Source of the DNA: Gammaproteobacteria bacterium
GTDB lineage: Bacteria; Pseudomonadota; Gammaproteobacteria; Granulosicoccales; Granulosicoccaceae
DNA length: 5,083 nucleotides
Reading direction: 5' to 3'
NCBI GenBank assembly: GCA_020444765.1
Contig: JAGRHW010000271.1
Span: 1-5,083 of the forward strand
The notes beneath the pieces are model-generated. The model was not told the DNA's origin, did no database searches, and saw only the letters and a program-made list of their open reading frames with translations. Below, one piece after another: positions 4,104 to 5,083 of this stretch. The first letter of the stretch is position 1. Each line of letters opens with the position of its first letter. Made by a program: the position numbers and the translations under genes.

Positions 4104-5083
4104 TCAATTTGCACTGTCCGTGGGCACGGCAATGGCAGTTCGCATTGCGGTATAACGCGTCGCCCGGGCTTCTTCAAACGCCTTCGTCAATAAGGTTCGC
4201 GTTTGCTCATCCAGCTCATGGGCGTTATTGCGCATGACGGTCGCAAACATTCTTTCGTAGTGCTCCCTCGGCGCCACCACGACGCGCACTTCAAATGTCC
4301 AGTCCGCCGGTGGCGGCGTCTCAAGCCGGGCCACCAGAAAACGCTTGTCACCTGGTGCTATGCGGCTATCGCTGAACTCTTCGCTCAGCCACACATCCAC
4401 GTCACGCGTTACGATCTGCTCGTCGAGGGTTTTATTTACCTTACCTTCTTTATCCAGCAACAGCAGTTGCAGCCAGACCTTCGGCACCAGATAGGTCGGA
4501 AAATAATGTCCGGCACCCTGGTTGAGTATGCTCGCCTCGACGCGTACCGCGCCGTCATCGGTAGGCCAGGCTTGTAAATTAATCGCCAGAGCTTCCGCAA
4601 CCATGGACGGATCATGAATCCCCCGCCACAGGTGACGCCGGTCCGGCATATGGCAAGACTGACAGGAACGACCTTCGTCGGCAAAGCGGCTTTCCGACCA
4701 CTCGCGATAGGTATTCTCCAGCAGCTTGCCGTTGAGCGACGGCCCGTCATCCGGAAACTGATGGCAGCTCGCGCAAAAGCGGCTGTCTTCAAAAGCCGCG
4801 GATTCCACGAATCCGTTATGCGGTAAACCTGTATCCGGCAGCTCCTGTTTCGGTGGCGGTCCGAACCGTTGATGGCCCCGCACATGGCAAGCCGCGCATA
4901 CCAACCCCTGCTCGTGCAAATCCTCCGGCACGTAATCCGGAGGCGGCCGTTTACCGGCGCCCTGCCATTGCAGTTGCTGGGCGAGCAGCGCTTTTTGTTC
5001 GGCCAGCGGCGCGTGGCAGTTCAGGCAGGAAAACACCTGCTCCGGCGGCAAGGCCCTGGTCTGCCAGAGAATTCCCGCGCCCA
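4104..5083 (-). CDS. Multihaem c-type cytochrome, N-terminus outside window
   Basis: The frame is open to the right edge, so the true start, the signal peptide and perhaps more haem sites lie outside; a TTG at 5051 is internal. Counting from that codon, four CxxCH haem motifs are visible: CLNCH (9-13), CAACH (52-56), CASCH (93-97) and CQSCH (130-134). H46, H60, H78, H140 and H146 are possible distal ligands. After the last haem, from about 150, comes a haem-free C-terminal part of roughly 165 residues with beta-strand-like segments and the motif NQGAGHYFPT (177-186), then a helical, Glu/Arg-rich tail. The layout recalls the cytochrome c554-type multihaem proteins of periplasmic electron transfer, but I cannot give a firm family or substrate. 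It ends 126 bases before the next gene, with a dyad directly after the stop. It may belong to the same pathway as the triheme cytochrome and porin while being transcribed from a separate, unseen promoter. Confidence 0.93.
   Translation of the reverse strand, partial: GAGILWQTRALPPEQVFSCLNCHAPLAEQKALLAQQLQWQGAGKRPPPDYVPEDLHEQGLVCAACHVRGHQRFGPPPKQELPDTGLPHNGFVESAAFEDSRFCASCHQFPDDGPSLNGKLLENTYREWSESRFADEGRSCQSCHMPDRRHLWRGIHDPSMVAEALAINLQAWPTDDGAVRVEASILNQGAGHYFPTYLVPKVWLQLLLLDKEGKVNKTLDEQIVTRDVDVWLSEEFSDSRIAPGDKRFLVARLETPPPADWTFEVRVVVAPREHYERMFATVMRNNAHELDEQTRTLLTKAFEEARATRYTAMRTAIAVPTDSAN

Noticed and set aside
1..5083. tRNA, rRNA, CRISPR array, insertion sequence or attachment site
   Set aside because: No cloverleaf, rRNA segment, regularly spaced repeat, transposase-like frame or terminal inverted repeats were seen. 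Coding sequence plus short gaps accounts for the whole window.

Overview
All recognisable genes lie on the minus strand, so the window reads biologically from its right end to its left end. The coding sequence is moderately GC-rich, and the genes use strong GGAGG-type ribosome binding sites. The window encodes a beta-barrel porin ending in Phe, several c-type cytochromes, an NtrB-like kinase with a partner receiver, and a sigma-54-like promoter. Together these indicate a Gram-negative, respiring bacterium, most likely a proteobacterium. I cannot name the species.

Layout in transcription order: (1) 5083-4104, the 3' part of a multihaem cytochrome c with four CxxCH motifs visible and a haem-free C-terminal domain; it runs off the right edge. 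(2) 4103-3978, a 126-base AT-rich intergenic region with two overlapping palindromes, an IHF-like site and a good -24/-12 (sigma-54) promoter candidate, in the order expected for an NtrC-type activator. (3) 3977-3711, an unrecognised 88-aa exported protein with a CxC motif. (4) 3683-3159, a membrane-anchored triheme cytochrome c. (5) 3134-1956, a 392-aa outer-membrane porin resembling phosphate-selective/OprO-OprP-like barrels. (6) 1953-1899, two tandem stem-loops, the second looking like a Rho-independent terminator. (7) 1936 (or 1882)-407, a two-TM PAS histidine kinase. (8) 414-1, the receiver domain of its response regulator, which runs off the left edge. Genes 3-5 are tightly spaced (27 and 24 bases) and probably form one operon. 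The kinase and regulator overlap by 8 bases.

Inferred working model: the kinase, sensing through its membrane segments or cytoplasmic PAS domain, phosphorylates a receiver that probably belongs to an NtrC-type activator. That activator would bind the palindromes upstream of 3977 and, with IHF bending, switch on a sigma-54 promoter driving the small exported protein, triheme cytochrome and porin. The cytochromes plus porin suggest periplasmic electron transfer, possibly reaching across the outer membrane or serving a substrate admitted through the porin. The electron donor, acceptor and exact function cannot be read from this window.
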